NCBI GenBank assembly: GCA_021495925.1
Contig: JAKEKT010000010.1
Location: forward strand, 186,001 to 250,000
Length of the DNA: 64,000 nt
Origin: Diplodia intermedia
Lineage: Eukaryota > Ascomycota > Dothideomycetes > Botryosphaeriales > Botryosphaeriaceae
Direction: 5' to 3'
The notes beneath the pieces are model-generated. The model saw nothing but the letters and a program-made list of their open reading frames with translations, did no database searches and was not told the origin of the DNA. Numbering within the stretch: the stretch's first letter is position 1; every line of letters begins with the position of its first letter. This document shows, in pieces, positions 33,051 through 45,400 of this stretch. The translations under genes were made by a program, and so were the position numbers.

Positions 33051-34803
33051 GATTGCTGGAGGCGGGGGGAAAGGAGTTGGAAAGAGAAGTTCTGTGGGCG
33101 AGGGAAGGAACAAATGGATGGGGGTATCTCTTAACGACGCTGGGGAAGACAAAGCGACGCTGGGCTGGAGAGTCGCGCGAAAGGGTCCTCTTATAATCCT
33201 CCAGGAAGCTGTGCTCCGCTGTTATCCGCGCTAAACCTCGGCCCAGAGAGGTAGCTGTGGGGCAGGCTTGGCCCCAAAGCAGCAAGTGAAATTGGTGGTT
33301 GACCGTAGCTCTCACGGCTGTTGCAGTGGCGCGGGGGCTGATATCGAAGGGGGGGCTGCGGGGTACGGAGATCTGATACCCCAATGTGCTGCCAAGATGG
33401 GGGCGGACCAATCAGCGCGTGCGGAGAGTCATGGGATGGCCCAATGGGGTAAGGACTGCGGCGCCAGCGTGCTGCGCGAAAGCGTGCATACATACGCGTC
33501 GACGACGGAGCGCAAGGGTGCTTACACAACGGGACGCGGGAGCGGTCGTGAAAAGTAATCAGCGCGGCGCTGCCTGATGCGGAATGTGCTGCCATGGCGG
33601 ATCACCACTCGCTGCTGCTGCTGAATCCTTTCAGATAGTCGAGCCAGATCGCGCCCGCGCGCGGCTTACCCGCCTGTCTCAGCAGCTACACCCTCCGCGC
33701 TTGCCCTCTCCGCCCACTCTGCGCCTCTCTGCGCCCCTCCGTCGAGCAACTGCTGCAACGGGGCATTGCGTCTTCTGCGCTGCCCGTAGGTCGGCGTCGC
33801 CACTGCTGCTGCTGCCCCGTACCGTGCGTGCGCCTCGCAAGGTCCTCCCCGTGGGCTTCAACAAGCCTCTGGCACTTCCGCTGGCCCTCCCTCGGTCCTA
33901 CAGAGAGGCAGACATCACAAATCGTATGACGAGCCCTGCGGTGTCCCAATGCAGCGGCCGTTGTTGCGGCTCCGCGCCCTCTTCCTTTGGCGCGAGCGCA
34001 GGCGAGTCAGCGAGGCGAGCCGCTGACGTGCCAGATTTGGCCGTTGGCTCCACTGCGCGACCCGCAACGTGCATCAGAAAACGGCGACAAGCAGCCCCAG
34101 CTCCACGACCCTGGGTCCTGGCCTCAACATGAAGAACTCCGTACGTCCGCCCCGCCGAGGGAGACGGGCGTGCGTTCTGCTCTGCGCAGCTCTTTGCCGT
34201 GACTGAACAGCTCTCTTGTTTGACATTGATGGTTTGGCACGACGTTGTTGCGTACAAGCTGCCTTGCTGCTCCCTGATGCTCCACCCGGGGCCCCGCCAC
34301 TGCTCCCTGGCATGTGGATTATGCTGAGCCCCTCAACACCATGCACCCCATCACTGACGCCTCCGCCCCTCATCTCAGGCGCTGTGGCAAACCAACCCAC
34401 TCCAAACCCTGACCGACCCAGTCTTTAACCATGGTGCGGCTCCGGAAAGGCGCGCGCCTCGCCTTTCGACCGTGCCAGCATATGTGGACGATGGCAGCCA
34501 CGGTAGCTGCACTGACCCCGCATCGCCACCTCTTATCCTTCTGTCATAAGGCCCAGCCCAGAAGCGTTGCTTTCCAATCCACTCGATAAGCATCGGTATC
34601 CCTCCATCTCTTTCTTGTCATCATGTCTCTTCCTCTGCCTCGGCAACTAGTAATCAAGTGCCAGATCAGCTGCATCCCGCTCCGCCTCACCTCATTTCCG
34701 CCTTGTTCCCTTTTCGGTTGCTCGTGATGCTGGAATAACATCACCTTCCAACCCTCCGCGATTACTGCTCACTGATCTGTCCTTCTCCAGTTCTTCAACA
34801 CTC
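33051..34803. other. Gene-poor 1.75 kb between ALDH and the NTF2-like gene
   Basis: GC-rich with overlapping open frames on both strands and no recognisable protein. One possible small spliced frame begins at ATG 34129, with a donor at 34141 and an acceptor ending at 34378, and stops at 34549 (about 60 residues). The intron would be 238 nt, much longer than others here, so support is weak. Confidence 0.25.
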
Positions 34804-35240
34804 TCACACGCCTATGTTCTCCGGAAGATAGTCCATCGTCCTTGCGGAGGAATCCAAAAACTCCCTCCACAGCACGACCCTCGTGCCCGTCTCGTCGAAG
34901 GTCAGCGTCCAAATCATGTCGCACACATACTTCTCGCCGACAGTATCCGCCCGGGCTGTCAGCCAGAGGCACACCTTCCGGCCGGGCACGTCGTCCACGA
35001 CCTCGAGCAGGTCGAGCGCGTAGTGTCGGAAGACGGCGCGATACATGTTCAGCGTGCGCTGAAACCCGTCGGCATCCTGGGGTGCCTGGTTCAGGCTGGA
35101 GGGCAGGACCTCGCGCCTGAAGTTGGGTGCGCGGAAGGACGCGATAGTTTGAGTGTCGATGTTGTTGCGGTTGAAGGCTGCGACAATCTCGAGCGCCGCG
35201 GCACGCTGCTTGCTCATCGGCCCGTCGTGGCGATGCGAGC

Positions 35241-35272
<32 letters not shown>

Positions 35273-35337
35273 TCGTATTTCAGGGACCACGGGCTGCGCG
35301 GCTTGGACGAGTACCCTCCGCCCAGCGGGAGTGCCAT
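34804..35337 (-). CDS. NTF2/SnoaL-like small protein with a polyserine tract
   Basis: One exon of 177 residues. After a low-complexity start with a run of 12 Ser comes a compact domain: KQRAAALEIVAAFNRNNID (helix), then FQRTLNMYRAVFRHYALDLLE and strands such as KVCLWLTARADTV and YVCDMIWTLTFDE, ending REFLDSSARTMDYLPENIG. This helix-then-sheet pattern with an Asp/Phe-lined pocket is that of the SnoaL-like/NTF2-like superfamily. Many fungal members are uncharacterised or act in secondary metabolism; there is no such cluster here. I chose Met 35337; an in-frame Met at 35421 would add 28 residues. The polyserine comes from a CTG/CAG-type microsatellite in the exon. Confidence 0.6.
35239..35272. 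repeat. GCT/AGC trinucleotide microsatellite in a coding exon
   Basis: Eleven near-perfect trinucleotide units, with one CTA variant, inside the first part of the NTF2-like gene. On the coding strand it reads as AGC repeats and gives polyserine. Length variation between strains is expected from slippage. Confidence 0.9.
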
Positions 35338-38272
35338 TGTCGCGGCTCTGTCTGTGCTATCTCCTTTTTGCTTCCTTTTCTCCCACAGCAGGCTGGGAAA
35401 CCCTCTCGTCGAGCTCGTCACAGTGAAGCGTATGCGTGTATTGTTGCAAGCGGAGAGGATCTGACAATAACTGGACAGGCGATACAGAAGCAGGGCTGGT
35501 GGCTGCGGCAGTCGTGTTTCGAATCGCTTCCTGGGAAAGCCACACAGACGCGTTCGACGGGGGCCGGTATCAGACAGGATCTTGTCGTGTACCGGGACGG
35601 CGGCTGCTATGCCGAGTGGATGGGTTTCTTGGACCTGTTCCTGTTCCTGCTCGTCGTAGGAGTATCTGACGCTGCAGGGGAGGCGGTCGTCACTCTGCAG
35701 GCAGATTGGTTGTTTCAGAGTGGTTGCTTATTCCGGCCGTGCTAGATTCATGCATGCACGCAGCGACGAATTGCCTGATCTGGTGGTTACACAGAGCGTG
35801 CAGCCGCGAGCCAAAAAGCCTTGCAGCGCGGCAAGGGTCCGTCGCGGGAGAAAGGCAAGCGATCCTGGAGGCGTGGTGTTGGCGCCACAAACGGTTGCTT
35901 GACGAAACAAGGCGATGGGTATCAAGAGAGAGGCGATGGGAGCAATGGCGGGAGAGAGCGGAAGAGAGAGCAAGTCGACAAGGCAATGGAAAAGAAGTGA
36001 GGGAGGCAGGGATCCGGCGTACGGACGGACCGGAAAGACGAATACCTATATGGCCCTTGGAGACGGAGCGGTCACCGGCAGCACTCCTGGCGTAGCAATG
36101 TCCGTGTGCGCTTGTGCGCTCATCAGTCGTCCGACAGAAGGGCCACCGCCAGCGTCACTGTTGTCCAGCCAGGAAATTTCCATGAGGCTGCCAGGAAACG
36201 CGCCATCGGAAGCCGTGTGCGCCAGGAGGGACGCGCCGGCAAAAATCCAACGGAGCGCGGGTCCGACCTTCATGCGCTAACCTCCACTCTCGCTGTTCAC
36301 AAACTCCGTGGCAAGAGTGGGAGCCCCGGGTAGAGGGGTCCTGCCATGTCCAAAGTCCGGCGCGGCGCTGGCGCAAACGAGGGCGGGGCGAGCCGGTGGC
36401 ATTCGAAGCTTCTGGTGGCCTTCTGGCCCGCATTGCCTAGGCTAACGGTGAGAAGACTGCGCCGTTGTCCCGGCCGGCTTCCCACGCACCAGTCTTTCAC
36501 CGCCATGGCCAAACAAACGGGCCGGTGTGCGTCTGATATACAACCGTGGAATTCCGACTCATCTCCGCGCATCGCACATCGTCACAAGCGCCGCCAACGC
36601 AATGTTTGAAACGACGTCGCGCAGCAATCAGCCTCGTCACGCAGGGCTACCTTAAAGGCCAGCGATCCGCCCTTGCAGGGAGATCAACGGGGCAATACAA
36701 GCGCACTGGCAACGGCCACGTAGTCGGCGGGCGAGATGGAGTGGGGAATCATCTCTTGCTTGAGCCCTGACGATCTCCGGTGTTAGTGAGCGGTGCTAGT
36801 CTCGGTGCAGAAGTATCCCCTGCGCTTCGGACGTCAGCTGGCTGCATCGCAGGTCCCTTTCCCTACATGTCGATGCTGCTAGGCCAGAAGGTCGCTGGAG
36901 AGAAGCAGCATCGCTCCGGGGCCCCAATCCGGGAGGCCAGCATCTGAAGAAAGCCAAAAACAAGCTCGGCCTAGGGCGGGGGTGGGGTATGTTGCTAGCT
37001 TGGGGATCAGGGCGTGCTGGTCAAGAGCGGTGCGTCGTACAGGTGGTAGGTGTGAGAGCGACGAAGCCGCGCTTCCACAGCCTCGTCCGAGAAGGGTGCA
37101 TGAAGAGGCGGGCGTTGTTCGAGTGACCAAGCCGTCGCTGCTAGAACAGGGAAGTCGATCGCTGCGCCAGCCAATCAGCGTCAGTCTTGGGCCACCACCC
37201 CTTCGTCCCTCCTCCCGGTTTCCCACTCGATTCTGAAGTGGGCGCTTACACGTTGACCGATCGTCAGCCGGCAGGTGTCTTGTGATTGGAGAGGCAACAA
37301 TTCGGCGGAACGTGTGTACAAAGCGGGCTGCATTGGCGAGCAGCTCAGTCGATGAGAGTACCTGGCAAGGGGGCGAAATGAAATGCGATCAGTCGCCAGC
37401 GGAGAAACAGTCGCTGCTTGCTTGGTTTTCTGCTTCTGGCGGAAGCGGCGTCGGCTCCCTGCAACCATGGCTGCGAAGGAATGGTCGGGTAACAAGGCTA
37501 ATCGGCACATCGCTTGCGAAGAGGAAGCAGATGCATCGTACGACCGCATCGCTTTCATCCCATTGCTCGTGCTCCTGGAACATGGGCCCGCACGCGCGGG
37601 CGGCACTGTGGAGCACCTCGGAACTCCACAAATCCATCTCCCGCGCCGTTCGCACGGCGCCATATTTCTTTTGCGGCTGCTCCCAACCGCGGCAATGGAC
37701 ACCGTCGAGAAAAAGTTTGCACCAGGGATCCTCGGAGATTCTCAACTGCCTATTGAGCAGCACGCTCCACTTTCTCTCTCCGAAGCCATTGCTTGCTAAA
37801 TCCATATCACTCCACCATAGCCATCCTTCCCGCAATATGTCACTCCACCACAACAGCCTTTCCTCAGATCTCACTGACCTGCATCTAACCACATGCTCGC
37901 GGTCCCCACGTGGTCTTCGGAACCTGCCGCCGTCCTTTGGGTATTCCAGGCACAATGAGGAGAGGTAGGCAAAGGACATCTCCGCTAGAGCATCCCAAGG
38001 ACCTCTTCTCCGGAATCTGCCACACGTACCTGCCTCCTCTCCAGCCCATGATCTCCACTCAAGCTTCGAGAACGCCGTGATCCGTGGTCCAAGTTCTCGT
38101 ATTGCATTGTACCTGCTTCACGCTTCTCCATCTGTTCCCACTTGCCGCAACCCCATCGATCAACTAAAAAAGTTCACGCGCATCGGAGGACCCTTTGCCG
38201 CCACATTTTCCTTTCCACCCCCTCAGCCGCCAACGTCATCGCTTCCCCCTTTTTTTTTTCGCCATCCACGCT
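35338..38272. other. Gene-poor region of about 2.9 kb
   Basis: I find no gene I can support. Open frames at 37282..37968 (plus) and 37389..37979 (minus) overlap each other on opposite strands and neither resembles a family; few stop codons occur here because of base composition. The last 200 bp are T/C-rich with a T11 run near 38250, and lie downstream of the next minus-strand gene. Confidence 0.4.
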
Positions 38273-39226
38273 CTACCACGCATCCACGCTCGCATTCCCG
38301 CTTTCGTACCCTCCCGGCACCATGGGCGCGTGCGTGTAGTACTCCTGCAGCACGCGCTGCGCATACTGCAAGTCGTCCACGCACATGCCGCCACCCCCCG
38401 GTCCGATGTGCGGACAATGCACCTCCGGCCGCAGCGGCACCATGTTCTCGTGCACCATGCGACACAGCAGCGTGTCGCCTCCAAGTTCATACGGCTTGCC
38501 GAAGCGCTTCTGCCGCGTCAGCGTCGCGTAGCACTCGTCGAAGTCGGCGTACTGTCGGGTCTCGGGTGTCGTGCAGTGCCGCTGCGCGGTGTCGCAAATG
38601 GACGACGCCAGCGCGTCCGCCAGCGCCGCCACCGTGGCGTCGTAAGTGCTGTTGTCCCTGCTCGCGGCGGCGTCGATGGTGGCGTCGAGCAGGTTCGCGA
38701 ACCATCGGTACGTGGCGTCGTACTGCCAGATCTGGCCCTGTTCGTTCCACGTGATCCAGCTGTCGATCTCGACGGGGAAGGTGCCGAAGATGGCGTTCTT
38801 GAAGAAGACAACGGTCGCCGCCGACGAGATGTCCTGCATGGCGGCGAAGTGGATGATTCGGTACGACACGGGAACGCCCAGAAGGGTCGAGCTGCTGCTG
38901 TTCTGGTTGGCGAGGTTGGCGAAGAGGCCGAAGAGATACTCGGTGTTGAGCTCCTGCCCGTCGAAGCCGCGCGTGACGTCGACCCGGCCGAGGACGTCGG
39001 GCGCAAGGAGCGTCGAGTTGATGGAGGCCGCCTGCGCGGTGTTGTTGTAGACGAAGTTGTCCCAGAAACGGACCTGGAGCCTGTAGAGTTCGTCCAAGGT
39101 GAAGTTGGCCCTGGTGTCGGGACTGCCGTAGTCTTGGCGTGCGGTGAGAGCGGAGTGGCTTCCGTCAACGGCGCTGACGAAACCAGCCAGCAGCATGGAG
39201 CAGATGACAAGAATCGAAGACCACAT
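38273..39226 (-). CDS. Secreted protein with NTF2-like N-terminal part and conserved Cys motif, unknown function
   Basis: One exon, 317 residues. The N-terminus (MWSSILVICSMLLAGFVSAV) is a clear signal peptide. Next, FTLDELYRLQVRFWDNFVYN and SWITWNEQGQIWQYDATYRW fit an NTF2-like fold, with several NxS/T sites (NNT, NST, NSS). The last third has at least seven cysteines, in SICDTAQRHC, DECYATL, LLCRMVHENMVPLRPEVHC and GGMCVDD, suggesting disulfides in an extracellular protein. I recall similar uncharacterised secreted proteins in filamentous ascomycetes but cannot name the family. The tail, PGGYESGNASVDAW, is hydrophilic, so no GPI anchor is expected. An effector or cell-surface role is possible but not shown. 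Confidence 0.65.
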   Translation of the reverse strand: MWSSILVICSMLLAGFVSAVDGSHSALTARQDYGSPDTRANFTLDELYRLQVRFWDNFVYNNTAQAASINSTLLAPDVLGRVDVTRGFDGQELNTEYLFGLFANLANQNSSSSTLLGVPVSYRIIHFAAMQDISSAATVVFFKNAIFGTFPVEIDSWITWNEQGQIWQYDATYRWFANLLDATIDAAASRDNSTYDATVAALADALASSICDTAQRHCTTPETRQYADFDECYATLTRQKRFGKPYELGGDTLLCRMVHENMVPLRPEVHCPHIGPGGGGMCVDDLQYAQRVLQEYYTHAPMVPGGYESGNASVDAW

Positions 39227-42200
39227 TGCGAAGATCTTTTGGCTTCTGGTTCTTCCGTAGTGATGAGCCTCGGAGCTTGAAGGGGTTCTGGTGAAGTTGG
39301 GTTGGTCTGAGAATCGGTCCTGCAGAAGGCATAAAGTGGATGCGTTGACGCAGATGTAAAGGCTTCACCTAGAAACAGGGCTTTAAAAGCCAGCAGACCT
39401 GTGGTGGATGTTGTTGTACGGTCTTGCGCTAGACTACTTTGGGACATGCACCTTAGAAGATGGAAAATGATCGTGCGAAACCTCTGGCTCGTTCAACGGA
39501 TACATAGATGATAGCGCATGCCGAGAAACTGTAACAATATAGTGAAGGCTATATATTCCTCGAAAAAGACCACCCGTTTGCAGAGGGGACGGTTTTGGAA
39601 GTGAGCTAGGGCCACAAGGCAACATGTACTTAGCCATTCATGTTCGTCTTATGGTCATACGCCACAGTCCTGCAGCGTCAGTCCGGGGCACAGAGGTTGA
39701 AGAACTAGCAAGGTCGATCAACTAAGGTCCGAAGGGAACCGGAGCTGAGTGCAAGAACTAGACATTTCCAAAGAGGTCTGCTTGTGGCTGCTTTCAACAA
39801 AGGCGAGGAAGTTTGTGCCAGGAAACGAAGGAAAACACAGAGAAACAGGAAGGCCACCTGCCGTCTTTGGGCGACCGAACTGCCCAACATAATGGCTGGA
39901 GTTATCGAAGATGTTATTGCAACGGGTCACGGTGGCACGAAACCAGATCGGCGCACTTAGACAACCTGCCTACATCTGTCGTGTATGTACGTCGGCCCCA
40001 CAAGTGCGCTCGGCGCTCCCAAAAATAGACGGTCCCTGGATTGAACTCGTGCGTGCATGAAGAGAGGGGTGCTGTCAGGCGAAGAGGGCGACCACGGTCG
40101 GGCGCCTGGCCAAGGATAGGCACCGCGACCGCGTGGATATGCCATGTGGTTGCGGGGCATGTACGACGTCGAACTCGGGCCCTGTTACACGGCGACTACT
40201 CATACAAAGGGAACCAAGGGAGGAAGGCCTGGGGGACTCGTCCTCGGTTGCGAGCGACCGGTCGGACGCACCGTCCAACTCCATGGCCTGCAGCCGGAGC
40301 TAACGGCTCTGATCGTCGGCATGTTCCAGTTTGAAGCACAAAAGGTGGAACCGTGGGCGAATGGCAAAGCGTCAAAAGTAGCTACAAAGTGCTGTTCATT
40401 TCGTGAGCGAGTCCGGCGCCGGTCGCACACGTACGTACTAGAACTTTCAGGTAGGCTAAACGAGCTTGGCGAGCGGCTCGCTGTTGCCATGGCTGGGATG
40501 GCTAGATCAGAGTTCCCAGCGTGCTGATTGCAGGCGACCCAAGAGAGCGGAGACGACAATAATTTGAGACAGGAGCAGAAGACGACGGCAGACTAGTGGC
40601 GGTGAGCGCGCGCGCTGGTGCTGGTCGCGAGCCCGCGCTCTATCGCAGACGGCGCAAAAGAAAAGCGAGACGGCGTCCTGTCCTCTTCCGGTGCGACTGG
40701 CAGGAAACCAAAAAGAAAGACGGGCGCGATGGCAGAGGTGAGGTTGGAGCGCGTTGCACGAACCTTTCGGCGAATTTACTTGGGCCCAGCATAGCACCAG
40801 GCCGTTAAAGCAAGGGCTGCAGCCCATCCCTGCCTCGCTAGCGACCATCATCCCCACATCTGCGCAATGCTGCCGCATGGGTGACGTTGCTTTTCAATCC
40901 AGAGGGCCTAGAGGGTCGACGCGCGGGCTGCAGTGATCCGTGAACAGCGACATTCGTGCTCGAGGGCGCCGGGTGGCTGACCAGGGCTGCGGCAGGCGTC
41001 CCACACGTCGAGAGGTGCAGCAAGCCGAAGCCGTCCGGGAGCTCGATTCGGATATGAGCAAGCCGAGAAGGGGCGCCGTCCTCCGCAGCTTCCGCGAGAG
41101 TCGTTTGTGATCGGGAGACGGATTACTCGCGGCCGCCAGCTCGCCGGTCAAGACTGTTATCTGCTCCTCCACTCTTCTCCACGAGCCCCGCGCATGCGAG
41201 GCAATCGCGGTCTTGGAGAGCGTTGATCGACAGCCAGCTTGCAGAATCACCAGCGTGCGCAAGCGTCCAATAGTACGACGCACATCGGGAGAAAGTCGCC
41301 CGGCGCGCGGGAGCCTCCAACGGCAGCTAGTGCGCAGCCGCTGAGTCGTGAGGGTGGACGACCCCTCCCGGATGAAACAGCAGTCTGTACGGCGGGACGG
41401 ACTAGGTAGGGGTGGCGCGCGGAGATCGCCAAGGGCGCTGGGCTGGAAGTCGAAGGCGGCGCAGGAGCTGGCAGGAAGCAGGAGGCTTTGAGGCGTGCGG
41501 CGTGCGTCGTGCGTCGAGAGGCAGCCCGGCCACCTGATGTTTTCCGCGGGCGTTGCTCCGCCGGCGCCGTGGGAATGGCCCGGCCGCGCAGGCGCAGGCG
41601 CAGGCAGGCGCAGCGCCGGGCCAGGGCCGCTGTGACGCCGCCCTCACCTGTGACCACGACAGCGGCGCGACCGTTGCCGAGCCTGCAGAATGCTGCGACT
41701 GGGCCGCAACGGCACACGCATATCCACTCCAGCAATCAACCTGACGGCCCCCGGCCCAGCCCTCCCGCGGCTGCTGAGTCGTCGCGGCTGTGGCCTCCCC
41801 CGGCTGCGCTCCCGACAGGGCGGCGAGGGCCGCCCGCTGCCACCCGAGCACTCTGCCCACGATGGCCTGACCTCCTGCTATTTCTTCTTCGGGCCACACG
41901 TTCGCTGTGGACTCTGGCTCCGCGCGGAGCTCGCATCGAGTGACCAGGATGGACAGGGCTGAACTTTTAGTCGTAGCCACAAACGATCCTCCGGGGGTTG
42001 GAGGTATACATTTGCGGCCTGCTGCGCAAGACTCCCGCACCCTCCCTCGCCCATGCCCATGCCCAGGAAGCCAGAAACAGACCTGACATGGTCCGCGACA
42101 CCGTAGCTGAACAGGCTTGCGTCCACGCAACTCGCCATTCGCCATCGCCGTCGCCATAGCATTGCCAGCCACGCCGCCCGCCCTGCCTCGACGGCCAATC

Positions 42201-42447
42201 GTCGTTTGTTGTCTCGCCCCGGCGCCACTGAGCTGCCTCCACGTCCGCCCTTCTTTTATACGCCAGCCGCGCGACTACTCCACGAAGTCAAGAGGACCTG
42301 CCCGTTCCTGGCGCTCTCCGCTTCCCCTTCCAGAAGGGACCGCAAGTTCCCACTTCGTGTCCCCATCCGCACACCCGCGATCCCCCGAGCTCCGACCCAC
42401 CGCAACTGCCCGAATCTTGCTAGAACTTTCCCACTCCAGTAATCGCC
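39227..42447. other. Gene-poor region of about 3.2 kb
   Basis: Contains the promoter of the secreted-protein gene at its left end and the GC-rich promoter and leader of the coiled-coil gene at its right end (TTTTATACGCC near 42254 is TATA-like). Open frames in between, such as 40144..40527 (plus) and 41402..42172 (minus), lack any family signature and overlap on both strands. No repeat or RNA gene seen. Confidence 0.4.
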
Positions 42448-45400
42448 ATGGCCAGCCACGGTGGTTCCGCGGCCATGGGCTCGCTCAGTCTGTTCCCAGC
42501 GCCCGCCCGCCAGCACACCGCCTCTTCCACGACGTCAAGCCGGCGAGAAATCGCGCGCGACGGTGGAGCTTCCTCGCCGCAGCAGCACCCGCCGAAGGTG
42601 TCGGACCTTAGTCATCTCGCCCTGGTCAAAGGCCAGCGCGACACCATCCGCACCCAACTACGCGCCACCCAGGCCGCGACCGAGGAAGCACAACAGTCCG
42701 TGTCGTCGCTGCGCAAGCTTGCCTTCCGCCTTGCGGTGCGTATCAGCGTCAGGGAGGCCAAAGTTGCCCAGGCTGCCCGCAGCCTGGCCAATTCCCGCCG
42801 CCATGACTATGTACACAGCCGCAAGCATGAGGGACGGATTGCGCAGCTTCAGGCTACCCTTACTTGCCATGAGCAAAGGAATCGGGAACTGCTTCATAAT
42901 CTGGAACAGGCTGCTCAGCTTACTATACAGTGTACGTGTGGGACCGCAATTGTCTCCATGGTTCTTACGCGTGGCTGCTAACGCATGCCGACATAAACGT
43001 TTAGCACAGCAGCAGCACCTCTCATCAAACCTCCGCCCGCTTTCCTACGTCCCTACTGGCCAGCGCCCCATCTCGCCCCCGCTGACCTCGCCGCCCTCGA
43101 CTCCGCCGCCCTCGCCGCCGGCTAGAATCTCGAGCCGAACATCTCAGACGACTCCGAGGCGACCCTCCGACATTGTGGCCGACCTTACCGAGATCCGGAC
43201 GACAAACGAGCGCTTGATCAAGGCCAAAAAGGAGTCGGACCATGCCTTGCTCCTATGCCGCTCGCGGATAGTTTCCCTGCAAGAGGACTACCATCAGTCA
43301 CAGAACCATGTGCGCAGCCTGGAGAAATCCAACAACGGTCTGGAGCACATGGTCAAGGATTACGAAGTCAAAGTCCGCGCCCTTGAGGAGGAGAAATCTC
43401 GTCTCGAGCAAGAACTTCGCTCCACCCAGGACAAGCTGATTGTCTCTTCCAAGACCGAGGGGACCTTACGCGCCGAGCTTGAGGAGCATAAGTCCAGGAT
43501 CGCCGAGTTGGAAGCAGAGTGTGAGGCCAGTCGATCCCGCATTACTGAGCTGGAAGAGTCTTGGTCTCATATCGAGGAGGACCTTTCCGGCTGCAAGCTC
43601 CAGCTCAAGTCCTTGGAACGCGAGCGCCTGGCACTGCAAGAAGAGCTCTTCGTTATCCGCAAGCGGCTTTCTACTTCGGATAGATCCCACGTCGAGCTCC
43701 AGGAGAAACTTGCGAGCAAGGAAGCAGACATCGCCAAGCTGCGTGAGGAGCTCAAGCATGGCCAAGACAGTGCCGACGCTCTTCAGCAGACTGTTACCTT
43801 TTACGAGAATGCGGCGCGTGAGTTGCAAGCCAAGATCGCAGCTGCCAACGGTGCCATGACGATCCTTGAGAAACAACTCGAGGTTGCTGAGTCATCCAAA
43901 AACAGCATGTACGCCGACATGGAACAACTTCAGGAGTCGAAGAGGGAAACAGAGCGAAAGCTTCAGCACGAGATTCAAGCTCGCACCGCCCTTCAATGGG
44001 ATGTCAATCAATTGGAACAGTCCAAGATTCGTCTCAATCAGGAAATCCAGCGCATGCGGGCCAAGATCGAGAGCCGCAACGTCGAAGAATCGGAACTGAA
44101 GGATCAGGTGACGGAGCTTCTCAAGTCGCGACGGAGTCTGCAGAACCAGCTGCGCGAAGCGCTGCGTCAGCTGGACATCGAGGAACAGAAGAATCCGGAG
44201 GCTGCCGATGAGCTCGAGAGACTGAGGAAGTCCAAGGAGGAACTGGAAGCAAACTTAGTCCAGCTGAAGGACACGACAGGTGACCTGCACGCCGATCTCC
44301 AACTAACTAGAAAGAAGCTTGAGACGGCCGAGAAGTCGAGGACGGAGTTGCAGGAGCAGTTGGAAGTCTCGCAAAAGGCGAACGACGGCCTAAGAGGTGA
44401 TGTGCGTGCCCTGAAACTCTCCAAAGCCCATGTGGAATCCGACCTGAGCATGGCCCTCCAGTCCCGAGCAAACCTCGAAGCGACGGTCCGCGCGAACAGG
44501 ACGAAGCTTTTGGTTGCTGAGACTAACGAAATCAATCTCCAGGCCAAACTCTCCGCGGCGGAAGAAGAGGTTGCTAAACTTCGCGCGCTTGTTACTGAAG
44601 CCAGACGCGTAGAGGGCAAGCTGGAAGCTCGCATCGCCGTTGCCGAGGAAGAATTGTCTACCGTCAGGAAGGCGAATGACGAACTCGAGACCTTCCTCAG
44701 CGAGGCGCGCGACAACCTCGACGACGAGACCAAGGCCAAATTGACCGCTGCCGAAGAACTCCGGGAAAAGTACCAGAAGAAACTGTCCATGACCGAGGAA
44801 GAAATTTACAGGCTCCAAGCCGAGAATAAATCCCTGGGCTCAGAGATCGAGAGGAAAGACCACGACATCGAAGAACTTCGAACCCAGGAAACCAGCCTCA
44901 GTGTTGAACTTCGCTCCAAGGATAAGTGGATCGGGGACCTTAACCATGCCAACGAGGAGTTCGCTCAGGGTATGGAATCCATCGAGTATGAGCTGCGCAT
45001 CCTCCGTGAAACAAAGAAGGCATTCCAAGCTGTGGTGAAGGAACTCAGGGAGAAGGGTTCTCAGCTTGACGTGCTGAGAGAGTGGGATGTAGACGACCCC
45101 GGGGACAAGTCGCTTCCCCACGCTCCGCCCAAGATGAGAAGGACGTCCACACTGATCTCAGAAGAAGGCCGTCCCTCGTCTCGGGCTTCGTCGCATCGAT
45201 CCACGGAGGGCGAAGATGAACTTGACGCGTGGGCGAAGGAAGTCGAGCGCGTTCGCATGCTCCGTGATGAGACCGTCATCCAGCTGAAGGGTCTGCGTCA
45301 GTCAGAGTCGATGTTGCGGAAGAACTTGAAGGCCAGTGAGATGGAACTGCAACGGCTGGGGACTCATCAGCCACAGTATGTCCCCTCTGGGAAGATGTCG

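Noticed and set aside
37282..37979. Opposed open frames of 228 (plus) and 196 (minus) codons
   Set aside because: Both cannot be favoured at once, neither resembles a family, and neither has a convincing start context.
38195..39280. 361-codon plus-strand open frame
   Set aside because: Antisense to the secreted protein with a clear signal peptide; its Val/Arg/Glu-rich text is that of a shadow.
41402..42172. 256-codon minus-strand frame upstream of the coiled-coil gene
   Set aside because: GC-rich promoter-like DNA open in most frames; translation is low in complexity.
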